Positions 47,440-56,897 of a stretch of 64,000 bases of DNA are shown here, piece by piece (positions within the stretch are counted from its first letter, which is position 1; each line of letters begins with the position of its first letter). Source of the DNA: Sphingopyxis terrae subsp. terrae NBRC 15098 (lineage in GTDB: Bacteria; Pseudomonadota; Alphaproteobacteria; Sphingomonadales; Sphingomonadaceae); assembly GCF_001610975.1 (NCBI RefSeq), contig NZ_CP013342.1, positions 1,612,001-1,676,000 on the forward strand, written 5' to 3'. A program made the translations under genes and the position numbers. Below the pieces are notes generated by a model that did no database searches, was not told where the DNA came from, and saw only the letters and a list, made by a program, of their open reading frames with translations.

Positions 47440-48399
47440 ATGGCTGATAATAAAGACGAAACTGGACCATCTGCGCCGCGCAAACGCCCGTCGGGGCTCG
47501 GCCGCGGGCTGAACGCGCTGTTCGGCGACGTGGCGGCTGAAGCTCCGGTACTCGCGAGTCCCGGTGCCGCCCGCCCGGCGACGACGGCACCTGCTGGCGA
47601 TTCGGTGCAGCATATCGCGGTGGGCGCGATTCGCCCGCTTCCCGGCCAGCCGCGCCGCCACTTCGATGAAAATGCGATTGCCGAGCTTGCCGATTCTATC
47701 GGGACGCGCGGCCTGTTGCAGCCGATCATCGTCCGACGCGCGCCGGGAGGCGAGGGGTACCAGTTGGTCGCCGGCGAACGCCGCTGGCGCGCAGCGCAGC
47801 GCGCGGGGCTGCACCAGATTCCGGCGCTGGTGCGCGAACTCGACGACGCTGCGACCTATGAGATTGCGCTGGTCGAGAATATCCAGCGCCAGGATCTGAA
47901 CGCGATCGAAGAGGCGAGCGCCTATCGCAAGCTGATCGAGGATTTCGGTCACAACCAGGAAGCGCTGGCAAAGCTGGTCGGCAAGTCGCGCAGCCATGTT
48001 GCGAATCTTATGCGCCTGCTCGACCTTCCTCTCGAAGTGCAGGATCTGGTCGGTGACGGATCGCTGTCGATGGGTCATGCGCGCGCGCTGATCGGGGCCG
48101 ACGGCGCCGAGGCGATCGCGCGCAGGGTCGTCCAGGAAGGCTTGTCGGTGCGTATGGTCGAGGCGCTGGTGCGCGAGGCGAAGGGAGGCGGCCGCAAGGC
48201 GCCCGCCGAAAGCCCGACCGTGGCTGGCGGCGGGCGCGATCCCGACATCGTCGCGGTCGAACGGCATCTGTCTGAGCTGCTCGGAATTGGCGTTGCGATT
48301 CACTATGCGGGCGGCGGCAAGGGCGCGTTGACCCTGAAATTCGCGTCGCTCGACCAGCTCGACATGATCTGCCAGCGGCTGTCGGGCGAATCGATCTGA
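47440..48399 (+). CDS. parB: Chromosome partitioning protein ParB
   Basis: CTP-dependent clamp that loads on parS and spreads. The 319-residue protein has the ParA-stimulating N-terminus (RPSGLGRGLNALFGD), the CTP-binding GERRWRAAQRAG and ALVENIQRQDLNAIEEASAY. The helix-turn-helix (GHNQEALAKLVGKSRSHVANLMRLL) and a C-terminal dimer domain complete it. Confidence 0.97.
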   Translation: MADNKDETGPSAPRKRPSGLGRGLNALFGDVAAEAPVLASPGAARPATTAPAGDSVQHIAVGAIRPLPGQPRRHFDENAIAELADSIGTRGLLQPIIVRRAPGGEGYQLVAGERRWRAAQRAGLHQIPALVRELDDAATYEIALVENIQRQDLNAIEEASAYRKLIEDFGHNQEALAKLVGKSRSHVANLMRLLDLPLEVQDLVGDGSLSMGHARALIGADGAEAIARRVVQEGLSVRMVEALVREAKGGGRKAPAESPTVAGGGRDPDIVAVERHLSELLGIGVAIHYAGGGKGALTLKFASLDQLDMICQRLSGESI

Positions 48400-48579
48400 T
48401 CGGCGCGCGCCGGGCCATGGCGATTCGCCGCTGATATTTTTCTGTCCGATGCGCTTAATCTGTCCCGCTGCGGGCCGTTAAAGGGGTGACGGCAATCCCC
48501 ACGATTGGCCGAAAACTGGCTTAATGCCTTGTTTTTGCTCGCTTGCATCCTGCAGGGCGGGCCAATTCTATATGCGCTG

Positions 48580-48587
48580 TTAACCAT
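48580..48587 (+). promoter_or_regulatory. Possible CtrA half-site upstream of the pilin-like gene
   Basis: TTAACCAT, the half-site form used by CtrA in alphaproteobacteria, lies 97 bases before the DUF4402 start in the 284-base gap 48400-48683. Two copies of TAAAGGGGT (48480 and 48621 regions) are also present. I see no gene in this gap and no clear -35/-10 pair. An 8-base match can arise by chance. Confidence 0.3.
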
Positions 48588-48683
48588 GCTTGTTGGGCAA
48601 AAGCTGAACCGGTCGCCCGCTAAAGGGGTCGGCGAATGGGGTGGGATTTCCATTCGATTATCGACTGTTCAAGGGACCAACTT

Positions 48684-49181
48684 ATGCGCACCATTGGAAT
48701 GAAGCGCGCCCTCATCGGCGCCGCAATTGCTGCTCTCGCCATGAACGCCCCGGCGGCGCATGCGGCGACGGCCACGGGTACGGCGAAGGCGAAGATCCTT
48801 CGCCAGATCACGCTCTCCAACACCAGCGATCTGCAGTTCGCGACCGTCATCAGCGGCGCGACCGCCTCGACGGTCGCGGTGTCGACCGCGGGCGGCGTGA
48901 CCTGCGGCACGGGACTGACCTGCACCGGCACCACGACGGCGGCCAATTTCGACATCACCGGCACCAATGGTGCGGTTGTCGTGGTCGGTGGCGACGCGAA
49001 TGTCACGCTCAACGGATCGCTTGGCGGCACGATGAACTCGACGCTCAGCTATTCGGCGACGAACGTTACGCTCGGTGCGACCGGCGGCAGCTTTCAGGTC
49101 GGCGGCACGCTCAGCGTTGGCGCCAACCAGACGGCTGGCGATTACAGCGGCACGTTCAACGTCACTGCCAACTACCAGTAA
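48684..49181 (+). CDS. DUF4402 pilin-like secreted protein
   Basis: A 165-residue protein with a signal peptide (MKRALIGAAIAALAMNAPAAHA) and a mature part almost entirely of Thr, Ser, Gly, Val and Ala in beta-strand patterns. It opens ATATGTAKAKILRQITLSNT, typical of DUF4402, and ends GDYSGTFNVTANYQ, like the C-terminal strand of fimbrial subunits. Two cysteines (CGTGLTC) may pair. ATG 48684 follows AAGGGA. The next two genes are a chaperone and an usher-like protein, so it is probably the polymerised subunit. Confidence 0.85.
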   Translation: MRTIGMKRALIGAAIAALAMNAPAAHAATATGTAKAKILRQITLSNTSDLQFATVISGATASTVAVSTAGGVTCGTGLTCTGTTTAANFDITGTNGAVVVVGGDANVTLNGSLGGTMNSTLSYSATNVTLGATGGSFQVGGTLSVGANQTAGDYSGTFNVTANYQ

Positions 49182-49406
49182 ACCCTGATTATCAGGTGGG
49201 GGGATCGGCGCGCCTGTGGGCGTGCCGGCCATCGAAAGGGGTCGCCGGATACCAGCTCCGGCGGCCCTTTTTCGTATGCGCGGCGCAGGGCGATGCGTGC
49301 GTGCCCAGCTATGGTTAGCGAAATATCAACCATGATGGCGCAACAGGGAGGCGACCAACCTGGGGGCGGCGACCGCGGTCCCCGAACGATTGTGGGGATC
49401 GTATCT

Positions 49407-50234
49407 ATGTTTCGCTTTTTCAAGGGCTTTTGCCTGCTCGCGGCGGCTGCGTGCAGCAGCACTGCGCCGTCCGCGCACGCCGCGGGCGATCTGCTCGTGG
49501 CACCGACGCGCGTGATTCTCGACGGTTCGCGCGGCACCGAGGTGGTGCTCAACAATATCGGGGCCGAACCCGCAACCTACCGCGTTAGCCTGGAGATCAA
49601 GCGGATGACCGCCGAGGGCGGGCTCGACGAGATTGACGAGGCGAACGCGAACGCTGCCGAACGCGCCGCGCTCGACATGATCGCCTTCAGCCCGCGCCGC
49701 GTGACGCTGCCGCCGAACCAGCCGCAGGTGATCCGCATCGGCGTGCGTATCCCCGAAGGCCTCGCGCCGGGTGAATATCGCGCGCATATGCTTTTCCGCG
49801 CGGTTCCCGATGCGGCACCGGCCGTCGCCGATCCTGCCAAGCCGACGGGCGACGGTGTGTCGATCGCGCTCACCCCCATCTATGGCATCACTATCCCGAT
49901 CATCGTGCGCGTCGGCGAACTCGCCGCGACCGCAAAGATCGGGGAGGCATGGGTTGGGGATACGCGCGACGGACCCGCCTTCAATTTCCACCTCACGCGC
50001 ACCGGCAACCGGTCGGTCTATGGCGATATCGCGGTGACGCGGCCGGGTGTGGCTGAGCCGCTGCTGCTGGCGCGCGGCATCGCCGTTTATCCAGAGGTCG
50101 GCGATCGCACCGTTTCGCTGCGCGTGCCGGCCGAGGTCGCGGCGAAGCTGAAGGGGCCGGTGCAGATCCGCTATTCGGAGGATCGCGAAGTCGGCGGTGC
50201 GACGATCGATCAGGCCGACCGGGTGGTGAAATAG
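49407..50234 (+). CDS. Periplasmic fimbrial chaperone (PapD-like)
   Basis: A 275-residue protein with a signal peptide (MFRFFKGFCLLAAAACSS to AHA). The first immunoglobulin-like domain of a pilus chaperone follows (LLVAPTRVILDGSRGTEVVLNN, MIAFSPRRVTLPPNQPQVIRI, PGEYRAHMLFR). It would hold pilin subunits by strand donation. ATG at 49407 follows GGGGAT; a longer frame from 49293 is not credible. The 225-base gap before it has no recognised element. Confidence 0.86.
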   Translation: MFRFFKGFCLLAAAACSSTAPSAHAAGDLLVAPTRVILDGSRGTEVVLNNIGAEPATYRVSLEIKRMTAEGGLDEIDEANANAAERAALDMIAFSPRRVTLPPNQPQVIRIGVRIPEGLAPGEYRAHMLFRAVPDAAPAVADPAKPTGDGVSIALTPIYGITIPIIVRVGELAATAKIGEAWVGDTRDGPAFNFHLTRTGNRSVYGDIAVTRPGVAEPLLLARGIAVYPEVGDRTVSLRVPAEVAAKLKGPVQIRYSEDREVGGATIDQADRVVK

Positions 50235-50267
50235 CCGGACGGCGCGCGGAACCGGACGGAGGCGGCG

Positions 50268-53060
50268 ATGCTCGGCGCCTTCCTGAAACGCCTGCTGCCG
50301 GCGCTCGCCGCCGGGATGGCGCTGGTGGGCTTGCTGCCCTCCGGCGCCCACGCCGCTGAAAAAACAGATATATATCAAACTACTAGTGACAGCTGGAAAC
50401 CGAACGAAGACGATCGATGGCTGTTCGACCTGCGCTCGGGCCAATATCGGCTCGGCGACGGCGTACGGGGTTATCAGACGCCGCAGGGGCTGTGCGTCGA
50501 TCTTGCCGATGTCGTGCTCGCACTCGATCTCGCGGTGCGCGTCGACCGCAAGTTGCGCCGCGCAACCGGCTGGGTGCTCGACGAGCGCCGCACCTTCCTG
50601 ATCGACCGCGACGCGGGCGAAGTGCGCGCGGGCAGCGAGCGCTTCCGGATCGGCGCGAATATGATCCGCGACACGGCGGCGGGGTGGTGCGTCGACCTTG
50701 CCAGTCTGTCGAAATGGATCGGGGTGCCGATCAGCGCCGACCTGTCGAATGCTGTTCTGCGCATCGATTCGAAGGAAAAGCTGCCGTTCCAGCTCGCCGC
50801 CGAGCGCCGCGCGCGCGCTGCGACGATTCGTCCGCAGACGCGCTTCGACCTCGCCAGCCTGCCGCAAGCGCCGCGACCCTACCGAATGTGGAGCACGCCG
50901 TCGCTCGACGTTGTCGCTTCGGCAGGCGTGGTGTCCGACAAGCAGGGCGGCTCTTCGACGCAGGCGCGTTACGAAATCTTCGCTGCCGGCGAATTGCTCA
51001 AGCAGAGCTTCGATGCGCGCCTCTCGTCCGACGACAAGGGCGTCCCCGACAGCCTGCGCCTGCGGCTCTATCGCACCGATCCCACCGGCCAGCTTCTCGG
51101 CCCGCTCCACGCGACGCATTATGCGGTCGGCGATGTCAGCCTGCTGTCGACGGGAATCGTCGCCCAGTCGGTGCCGGGCCGTGGCGCGGTGCTGACCAAT
51201 CGCCCCGTCGAACGCCCCGACGCGTTCGACAAGACCGATTTCCGCGGCGATCTACCCGCCGGATGGGACGCCGAACTCTATCGCAACGGTCAGTTGCTGG
51301 CCTTTACCAGCCCCAATGGCGACGGCCGCTACGAATTTCTGGGCGTCCCACTGCAATATGGATCGAACCGGTTCGAGATCGTCCTTTATGGCCCGCAGGG
51401 GCAAGTGCGCCGCGAAATCCGGCAATTGCAGGTCGGGCTCGATTCGATCCCGCCGCAAAAGACCTGGTATTGGGCCGGGATTGCCCAGGACGATACCGAC
51501 CTGATCGAGTTCGGCGGGCCGCGCGGCGGCGCCTTCCGGCGCGGCTGGCGCGGTTCGGCGGGGATCGAGCGCGGCCTCGATACGCGCACCTCGATCGCCG
51601 CCTATTTCCACAGTCTGCTGATCGAGAATGTCCGCCGCAACTATGGCGAGGCGGCGCTGCGCCGTTCGATCGGCCCGACCTTGCTCGAGTTTGGCGTTGC
51701 CTATGCCGACGACGGCGGCCACGCGCTGCGGGCAAGCTGGCTCGCCGGCTTTGGCGAAACCTATATCCGTGCCGACGCGATGCGCGGTTGGGGCGGTTTT
51801 GTTTCGGACCGTTTCATCAACAATATCAACGGCCTCTATTCGGTGTCGATCGACCAGTCGGTAAAATTGGGACAGGCGGTGCTGCCGTTGCACGTCGATG
51901 TGGCGAAGATCGACCGGACCTCGGGCGTTTCGAGCATCGGGGCCTCGGGACGCGCCTCGGCGAGTTTCCGCACCATGACGCTGACCGGGCAGATCGACTG
52001 GTCGCGATCGGATGTGCCCTATGGCCCCGACCCGCCTGACAATCTGACCGCCACGCTGCTCGCCAATGCGCGCATCGGGCGCGTCCGTCTGCGCGGTGAG
52101 GCGCGCTTTGCGCTGGCGGGATCGAACGCCGATTCGCGCCTGACCGCGATTGCCGAATGGTCGGGCAAGCGCGACGCCGAATGGCGCGCCGAACTGGGCT
52201 ATGACAAGGGGCTCGACCGCGCGCGCGCCGGGATTGGCTACACGCGGCGTTTCGACAAGTTTCAGCTTTCGGGCTTCGGCGAAGTGGCGAGCGACGGATC
52301 GGTCGCGGCGTCGCTGTCGCTTGCCTTCAGCTTCGGGCCGCGCAGCCGGGCCGATGGCGGCGGCGGGGGCTGGCGCGTGTCGAGCGAAAAGCTCGCAAGC
52401 CGCGGCCAGGTGCTCGCCGAAGTGTGGATGGACGATAATGGCGACGGTATCCGCCAGCCGGGCGAAGCGGCGGTCGCCGACGTCCCGCTGACCGCGGGTA
52501 ATGGCTATGTCGATAGCGCAACCGCGAAGGATGGCCGTGCCACGATCGACGGTCTCGAACCCTTTCGTCCGGTGATGATCGGCATCGATGCCGGAAGCCT
52601 GCCCGACCCCTATATCCAGCCCGCACTGCCCGGTGTGGTCGTCACGCCGCGGCCCGGCGTCGCGACGCATGTTGCGCTACCGCTGACCGCGGCCGGCGAA
52701 ATCGAAGGCGTCGCGATGCGCGACGGCGGCAATGCGATCGAGGGATTGCAGCTCGAGCTGGTCGATGCAGAAGGACGGGTGCGCGCAACCACTCTGACCG
52801 AGTTCGACGGATATTTCCTTTTTGAAAGCGTGGCTTACGGACGCTACACGGTGCGGATAGCGAAAGCATCGGCGGCCGCTCTGCGGCTCGATGCCGCATT
52901 TGCGCTATCCGCGGTCCCGGGCAAGCAGACGCCGCGCGTTCGGCTCGGAACGCTGGCGCTGAAGCCGCTGGCGCGCGCGCTGGCGGGCGGGGACGCCGCC
53001 GGCGGGGGACAGGGCGGCGCGCGGGCACCGCCCGACGACGCGAAAGCAAGCGGCGGCTAA
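50268..53060 (+). CDS. Large usher-like outer-membrane protein of a divergent chaperone-usher system
   Basis: A 930-residue protein with a signal peptide (LALVGLLPSGAHA). Its N-terminal part is globular, with Cys pairs in GLCVDLADVV and GWCVDLASL. The middle is rich in alternating strands like an outer-membrane barrel (about residues 310-690, including WDAELYRNGQLLAF and NRFEIVLYGPQGQVRRE, as in usher plug/barrel regions). The end has Ig or SdrB-like folds (AEVWMDDNGDGIRQPGEAAV, about 723 onward). Classical PapC motifs are weak, so usher is inferred from context and these pieces. A local AT-rich patch lies just after the signal peptide (50357-50397). Confidence 0.75.
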   Translation: MLGAFLKRLLPALAAGMALVGLLPSGAHAAEKTDIYQTTSDSWKPNEDDRWLFDLRSGQYRLGDGVRGYQTPQGLCVDLADVVLALDLAVRVDRKLRRATGWVLDERRTFLIDRDAGEVRAGSERFRIGANMIRDTAAGWCVDLASLSKWIGVPISADLSNAVLRIDSKEKLPFQLAAERRARAATIRPQTRFDLASLPQAPRPYRMWSTPSLDVVASAGVVSDKQGGSSTQARYEIFAAGELLKQSFDARLSSDDKGVPDSLRLRLYRTDPTGQLLGPLHATHYAVGDVSLLSTGIVAQSVPGRGAVLTNRPVERPDAFDKTDFRGDLPAGWDAELYRNGQLLAFTSPNGDGRYEFLGVPLQYGSNRFEIVLYGPQGQVRREIRQLQVGLDSIPPQKTWYWAGIAQDDTDLIEFGGPRGGAFRRGWRGSAGIERGLDTRTSIAAYFHSLLIENVRRNYGEAALRRSIGPTLLEFGVAYADDGGHALRASWLAGFGETYIRADAMRGWGGFVSDRFINNINGLYSVSIDQSVKLGQAVLPLHVDVAKIDRTSGVSSIGASGRASASFRTMTLTGQIDWSRSDVPYGPDPPDNLTATLLANARIGRVRLRGEARFALAGSNADSRLTAIAEWSGKRDAEWRAELGYDKGLDRARAGIGYTRRFDKFQLSGFGEVASDGSVAASLSLAFSFGPRSRADGGGGGWRVSSEKLASRGQVLAEVWMDDNGDGIRQPGEAAVADVPLTAGNGYVDSATAKDGRATIDGLEPFRPVMIGIDAGSLPDPYIQPALPGVVVTPRPGVATHVALPLTAAGEIEGVAMRDGGNAIEGLQLELVDAEGRVRATTLTEFDGYFLFESVAYGRYTVRIAKASAAALRLDAAFALSAVPGKQTPRVRLGTLALKPLARALAGGDAAGGGQGGARAPPDDAKASGG

Positions 53061-53095
53061 AGTCCTGATCCTGCTTTGGGGGTGACGGGGCGTCC

Positions 53096-54070
53096 TCAGC
53101 CGAGGCGATGTTCGCCCTTCACCCAGCGCACGGTGCCCGACGATGCGCGCATCACCACGGTTTCAGTGGTCAAGATGCCGCCGCGGCGATGCTTGACGCC
53201 GCGCAGAAGCGAGCCGTCGGTGACGCCGGTTGCGGCGAAGATTACATCGCCCTTGGCCAGATCTTCGAGGTCGTAGACGCGGTCGAGATCTTCGATTCCC
53301 CATTTTTTCGCGCGCAGCCGCTCGTCGTCGTTGCGGAAAAGCAGGCGGCCCTTGAACTGGCCACCGACGCAGCGCAGCGCCGCCGCGGCGAGCACACCTT
53401 CGGGCGCGCCGCCCGATCCCATATAGATATCGACATTGGTTTCGGGATTGGTCGTAGCGATCACGCCCGCGACGTCGCCGTCTGGGATCAGCGCGACGCC
53501 GCAGCCGATCGCGCGCAGTTCGGCGATGATCGCTTCATGGCGGGGGCGGTCGAGGACGCAGACGATGATGTCGGCCGGCGCGCAGCCTTTTTCGCGGGCC
53601 ACCGCTTCGACATTTTCGCGCACGCTATTGTCGAAATTAACGATCCCGGGCGAATAGCCGGGACCGACCGCAAGCTTGTCCATATAGACGTCGGGGGCGT
53701 TGAGCAGGCAGCCTTCTTCGGCGATCGCGAGCACTGCGAGCGCGTTGGGGCCGGCCTTGGCGGTGATCGTGGTGCCTTCGAGCGGGTCGACCGCAATGTC
53801 GATCTTCGGGCCCTTGCCAGGCGCATTGCCGACCTTTTCGCCGATAAAGAGCATCGGCGCTTCGTCGCGTTCGCCTTCGCCGATCACGATCGTGCCGTCC
53901 ATATAGAGCGTGTTGAAAGCGTTGCGCATCGCCTCTACGGCGGCGGCATCGGCCGCCTTTTCGTCGCCGCGGCCGATCAGCTTGGCGGCAGCGATCGCCG
54001 CGGCTTCGGTGACGCGCACCATTTCGAGCACCAGGACCCGGTCGAGGTTGCTACCGTCACTTTTTGCCAT
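53096..54070 (-). CDS. glpX: Class II fructose-1,6-bisphosphatase
   Basis: Gluconeogenic phosphatase, metal-dependent. The 324-residue protein has the class II pattern: GRGDEKAADAAAVEAMR, VIGEGERDEAPML (metal site), DIAVDPLEGTT and GSGGAPEGVLAAAALRC. Partner gene hom lies 1.4 kb upstream, separated by two genes; in many alphaproteobacteria hom and glpX are adjacent. Confidence 0.95.
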   Translation of the reverse strand: MAKSDGSNLDRVLVLEMVRVTEAAAIAAAKLIGRGDEKAADAAAVEAMRNAFNTLYMDGTIVIGEGERDEAPMLFIGEKVGNAPGKGPKIDIAVDPLEGTTITAKAGPNALAVLAIAEEGCLLNAPDVYMDKLAVGPGYSPGIVNFDNSVRENVEAVAREKGCAPADIIVCVLDRPRHEAIIAELRAIGCGVALIPDGDVAGVIATTNPETNVDIYMGSGGAPEGVLAAAALRCVGGQFKGRLLFRNDDERLRAKKWGIEDLDRVYDLEDLAKGDVIFAATGVTDGSLLRGVKHRRGGILTTETVVMRASSGTVRWVKGEHRLG

Positions 54071-54124
54071 CGGCTCACATCTCCGTCTTTACTTGCTCCG
54101 CCCCATCGGCATGCTGGGCGCCAT

Positions 54125-54586
54125 ATGGTCGTGCGCCCCGCTTGTCGAGATCGCTTCGCCCGATTCGGGGGCGTGATTGCGCTGACGTGCGTCATTGGGA
54201 TGACAGCGCCGCCGCTCGCCGCTCAGGACGCGCCGCCGCCGCCCGCGCAGGACGCCGAGGGTGCGATCGCGCGCAGCCGGGTGCTGCCCGACCCCGTGCG
54301 CCGCTGCGGTCCGATCAAGGCTGGCGAGATTCTGGTGTGCGGCTCCGATACCGACCGCAATCGCCTGTCGCCCGAACTGCGCGCCATCGCCGGGGTGGGT
54401 CAGGATGCATCGCCGCAAATCCCGCGGGCCGAGGCGAGGGCGATGAGCCTCGACAAGCTGCCCTATAACTGGATGCCGATCGGTGGGCGGTACAAGCCCG
54501 GCCCCGAATATAACCCGCTTTACGAGATGGCGAAGCGCGCGACCGATCCCGAAGCGGGAATCCCCGCGCTGCCCGAGGAGCCCTAG
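54125..54586 (+). CDS. Hypothetical secreted protein
   Basis: A 153-residue product with a probable signal peptide (FGGVIALTCVIGMTAPPLAAQ) and a mature part rich in Pro, Ala and Arg (RCGPIKAGEILVCGSDTDRNRLSPELR). Two cysteines lie 13 residues apart. I do not recognise a family. The start may be ATG 54125 or an internal ATG at 54200. Its stop shares CTAG with the converging membrane gene. Confidence 0.7.
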   Translation: MVVRPACRDRFARFGGVIALTCVIGMTAPPLAAQDAPPPPAQDAEGAIARSRVLPDPVRRCGPIKAGEILVCGSDTDRNRLSPELRAIAGVGQDASPQIPRAEARAMSLDKLPYNWMPIGGRYKPGPEYNPLYEMAKRATDPEAGIPALPEEP

Positions 54587-55407
54587 GCAAACACCTCGAC
54601 TGTCGTGCGATCTTCGGAGGCGCGGTATAGACCTGCGGGAACGAGCAGCAGCATCAGGAAATAGGCCGCCCAGAACAGCAGCCATCCGATACGCATCGCC
54701 GTTTCGGCGAAACTGCCGGGCGCGCTGTTGAACAGAATGAAAAGATGCGGTGCGAGCAGCGCCAGCGTCAGCAGGCCGGACAGGACGTAGATGGCAAGAT
54801 AGAGCCCGAGGAGACGCGGCCATGCCGTTCGCGTGCGGCGCCAGGATTCGGCAAAGGCCGATACCGGCTCGAGCCGCCCGCTCGCCGCCATCACCGGTCC
54901 GACGAGGCAGAATCGCGCATAAATCCACGAGCCGAGCAGCGCCGAAACGATATAGCGGAGGATCACAAGGGCGATTCCATAGCTCTGAACAGACTGAAAT
55001 GCCGCGAGCAGCAGGATCGGTAGCGACAGGATGATTCCGACGCCGAAATAGAGGATCATATTGACCACCAGATAGGCCGCGCCGGCGACGAGCCCGTACA
55101 TGATCTCCGAAATATAGCCCTCGCGGATCTCGGCGAGCAGCGCATTCCAGGCCGCAAGCAGCGCGCCGCTTACGATCAGGCTGACGATGCCAAGAAGATA
55201 GAGCGGCCCGGTGATCGATCCGCTGACGCGATAGGTCCAGGGATCGGCAGCGATGGCGACGAGGGTGCGCAGATCGAAGATCGGCTCGCTCGACAGCAGC
55301 AGAAAGGGCAGCACGACGCCGAGGCCGACATAGGTCAGCAGCGCTTGCCAATACTGCCGGGCCAGCGCGCGTGCTTCGGCCAATCCCTCCCGGATCGCTA
55401 TATCCAT
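54583..55407 (-). CDS. Multipass membrane protein of unknown function
   Basis: A 274-residue protein with about six hydrophobic segments after an N-terminal amphipathic stretch (MDIAIREGLAEARALARQYW). The layout resembles the membrane domain seen in glycerophosphodiester phosphodiesterase-associated and YihY-like proteins, but I cannot assign it. It is 59 bases downstream of hom and may be co-transcribed. Confidence 0.75.
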   Translation of the reverse strand: MDIAIREGLAEARALARQYWQALLTYVGLGVVLPFLLLSSEPIFDLRTLVAIAADPWTYRVSGSITGPLYLLGIVSLIVSGALLAAWNALLAEIREGYISEIMYGLVAGAAYLVVNMILYFGVGIILSLPILLLAAFQSVQSYGIALVILRYIVSALLGSWIYARFCLVGPVMAASGRLEPVSAFAESWRRTRTAWPRLLGLYLAIYVLSGLLTLALLAPHLFILFNSAPGSFAETAMRIGWLLFWAAYFLMLLLVPAGLYRASEDRTTVEVFA

Positions 55408-55466
55408 GTCTGTCCCCCCACCCCCTCAGCGAGAGCTAACAGGGGGATTTGCGAATGCAAGCGGGG

Positions 55467-56786
55467 TCAGAGCGCCAGGATCGGCATATGCATTGGCGTA
55501 CCGATGACATGATCCGATGCTGCGAGCGCCGCGAGCGCCGCGGCGACGGCGCGGCCCGGACCTTCGTGCGTGACGAGCGCGATCAGCACGCCGCCCTCGG
55601 CATCGTCGCCGCGCTGGATGAAGCTTTCGATCGAAACGCCGGCGTCGCGCATAGCGGTCGCGATCTCGGCAAGGACGCCGATCCGGTCCTCGACGATCAG
55701 GCGGACATAATGTTTGCCGACGCGCGCGCCCGCATCGGCGGCGGGGGCGGCATCAAGCGCATCGACCGGCATCGCGAAGGCGGGGCCATATTCGTCGCGC
55801 GCGATGTCGATGATGTCGGCGACGATCGCCGATGCCGTCGGCCCCGCGCCCGCGCCCGCGCCTTCGAAAAAGAGTCGGCCGACGAAATTGCCCTCGGCGA
55901 CGACGGCATTGAGCGCGCCGGGGACATAGGCGAGCGGATGGTCGGCGGGGACGAGGCACGGCTGGACATGTTGATAGAGACCGCCTTCGTCGCGTTCGGC
56001 CATACCGATCAGGCGGACGCGGTGGCCGAGCGCGGCGGCCTCGCGAATGTCGGCGGCGATCAGGCCGCGGATGCCCTCGGCGGTCACCGTGTCGATGTCG
56101 AGCCGGGTGCCGAAGCAGAGCGCGGCGAGGATCGACAATTTGTGTGCGGCGTCGATCCCGTCGACGTCGAAGGTCGGGTCGGCCTCGGCATAGCCTTCGG
56201 CCTGGGCCGCGGCGAGGGCGTCGGCGAAGCTCGCGCCCTCGCGCTCCATCAGCGTCAGGATATAATTGCAGGTGCCGTTTAGGATGCCATAGACGCGGGC
56301 GATCTGGTTCGCCGAGGCGCCTTCGCGGATCGCCTTGATGACCGGGATGCCGCCCGCGACGGCGGCTTCATATTTGAGCGGCGTGTCCTGCGCCTCGGCG
56401 ATCTGCGCGAGATCGAGCCCATGATGCGCGATCATCGCCTTGTTCGCGGTGACGAGCGCCTTGCCCGCGCCCAGCGCCTGGCGGGCGAGCGTCAGCGCAG
56501 GGCCGTCGGCGCCGCCGACCATCTCGACCACGACGTCGACATCGTCGGATTCGACCAGCGCCGCCATATCGTCTTCCCAGCGATAGGGCGACAGATCGAC
56601 GCCGCGATCCTTCTGGCGGTCGCGCGCGGAGACGGCGACGATCTCGACCGCGCGGCCGGCGCGGCGTGCGATCAGGGCGCGATTCGCCTCGAGCAACCGG
56701 ACGACACCGCCGCCGACGACGCCGATACCGGCGAGCGCGACACGCAGCGGCGGGCGCGGGGTGGCGGGGGCGGGCTGAGGCGACAT
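55467..56786 (-). CDS. hom: Homoserine dehydrogenase
   Basis: Aspartate-semialdehyde to homoserine, for threonine and methionine. The 439-residue protein has the NAD(P) site LAGIGVVGGGVVRLL. It also has GKALVTANKAMIAHHG, GILNGTCNYILTLME and the catalytic region EGYAEADPTFDVDGIDAAHKL. A C-terminal ACT domain (DRIGVLAEIATAMRDAGVSIES) suggests feedback control by threonine. Confidence 0.96.
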   Translation of the reverse strand: MSPQPAPATPRPPLRVALAGIGVVGGGVVRLLEANRALIARRAGRAVEIVAVSARDRQKDRGVDLSPYRWEDDMAALVESDDVDVVVEMVGGADGPALTLARQALGAGKALVTANKAMIAHHGLDLAQIAEAQDTPLKYEAAVAGGIPVIKAIREGASANQIARVYGILNGTCNYILTLMEREGASFADALAAAQAEGYAEADPTFDVDGIDAAHKLSILAALCFGTRLDIDTVTAEGIRGLIAADIREAAALGHRVRLIGMAERDEGGLYQHVQPCLVPADHPLAYVPGALNAVVAEGNFVGRLFFEGAGAGAGPTASAIVADIIDIARDEYGPAFAMPVDALDAAPAADAGARVGKHYVRLIVEDRIGVLAEIATAMRDAGVSIESFIQRGDDAEGGVLIALVTHEGPGRAVAAALAALAASDHVIGTPMHMPILAL

Positions 56787-56897
56787 GCAGGCACTCCTTG
56801 GCAGGGCGGGCCGGAGCCCGCATTCGCCTGCGCCCCTATCGGCTTTTCGCCCGGAAACAAGGCCCCGCGTTGCCGCAGGCCCGGCAGTTTGGCTGGG

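Noticed and set aside
45544..48303. A 919-codon minus-strand open frame across mnmG-rsmG-parAB
   Set aside because: It is antisense to four well-identified genes; in GC-rich DNA such long shadows are common and the translation has no recognisable domain.
48505..48702. A 65-codon frame with a membrane-like segment before the pilin-like gene
   Set aside because: No ribosome-binding sequence, it runs into the DUF4402 start in another frame, and codon use is not typical of the neighbours.
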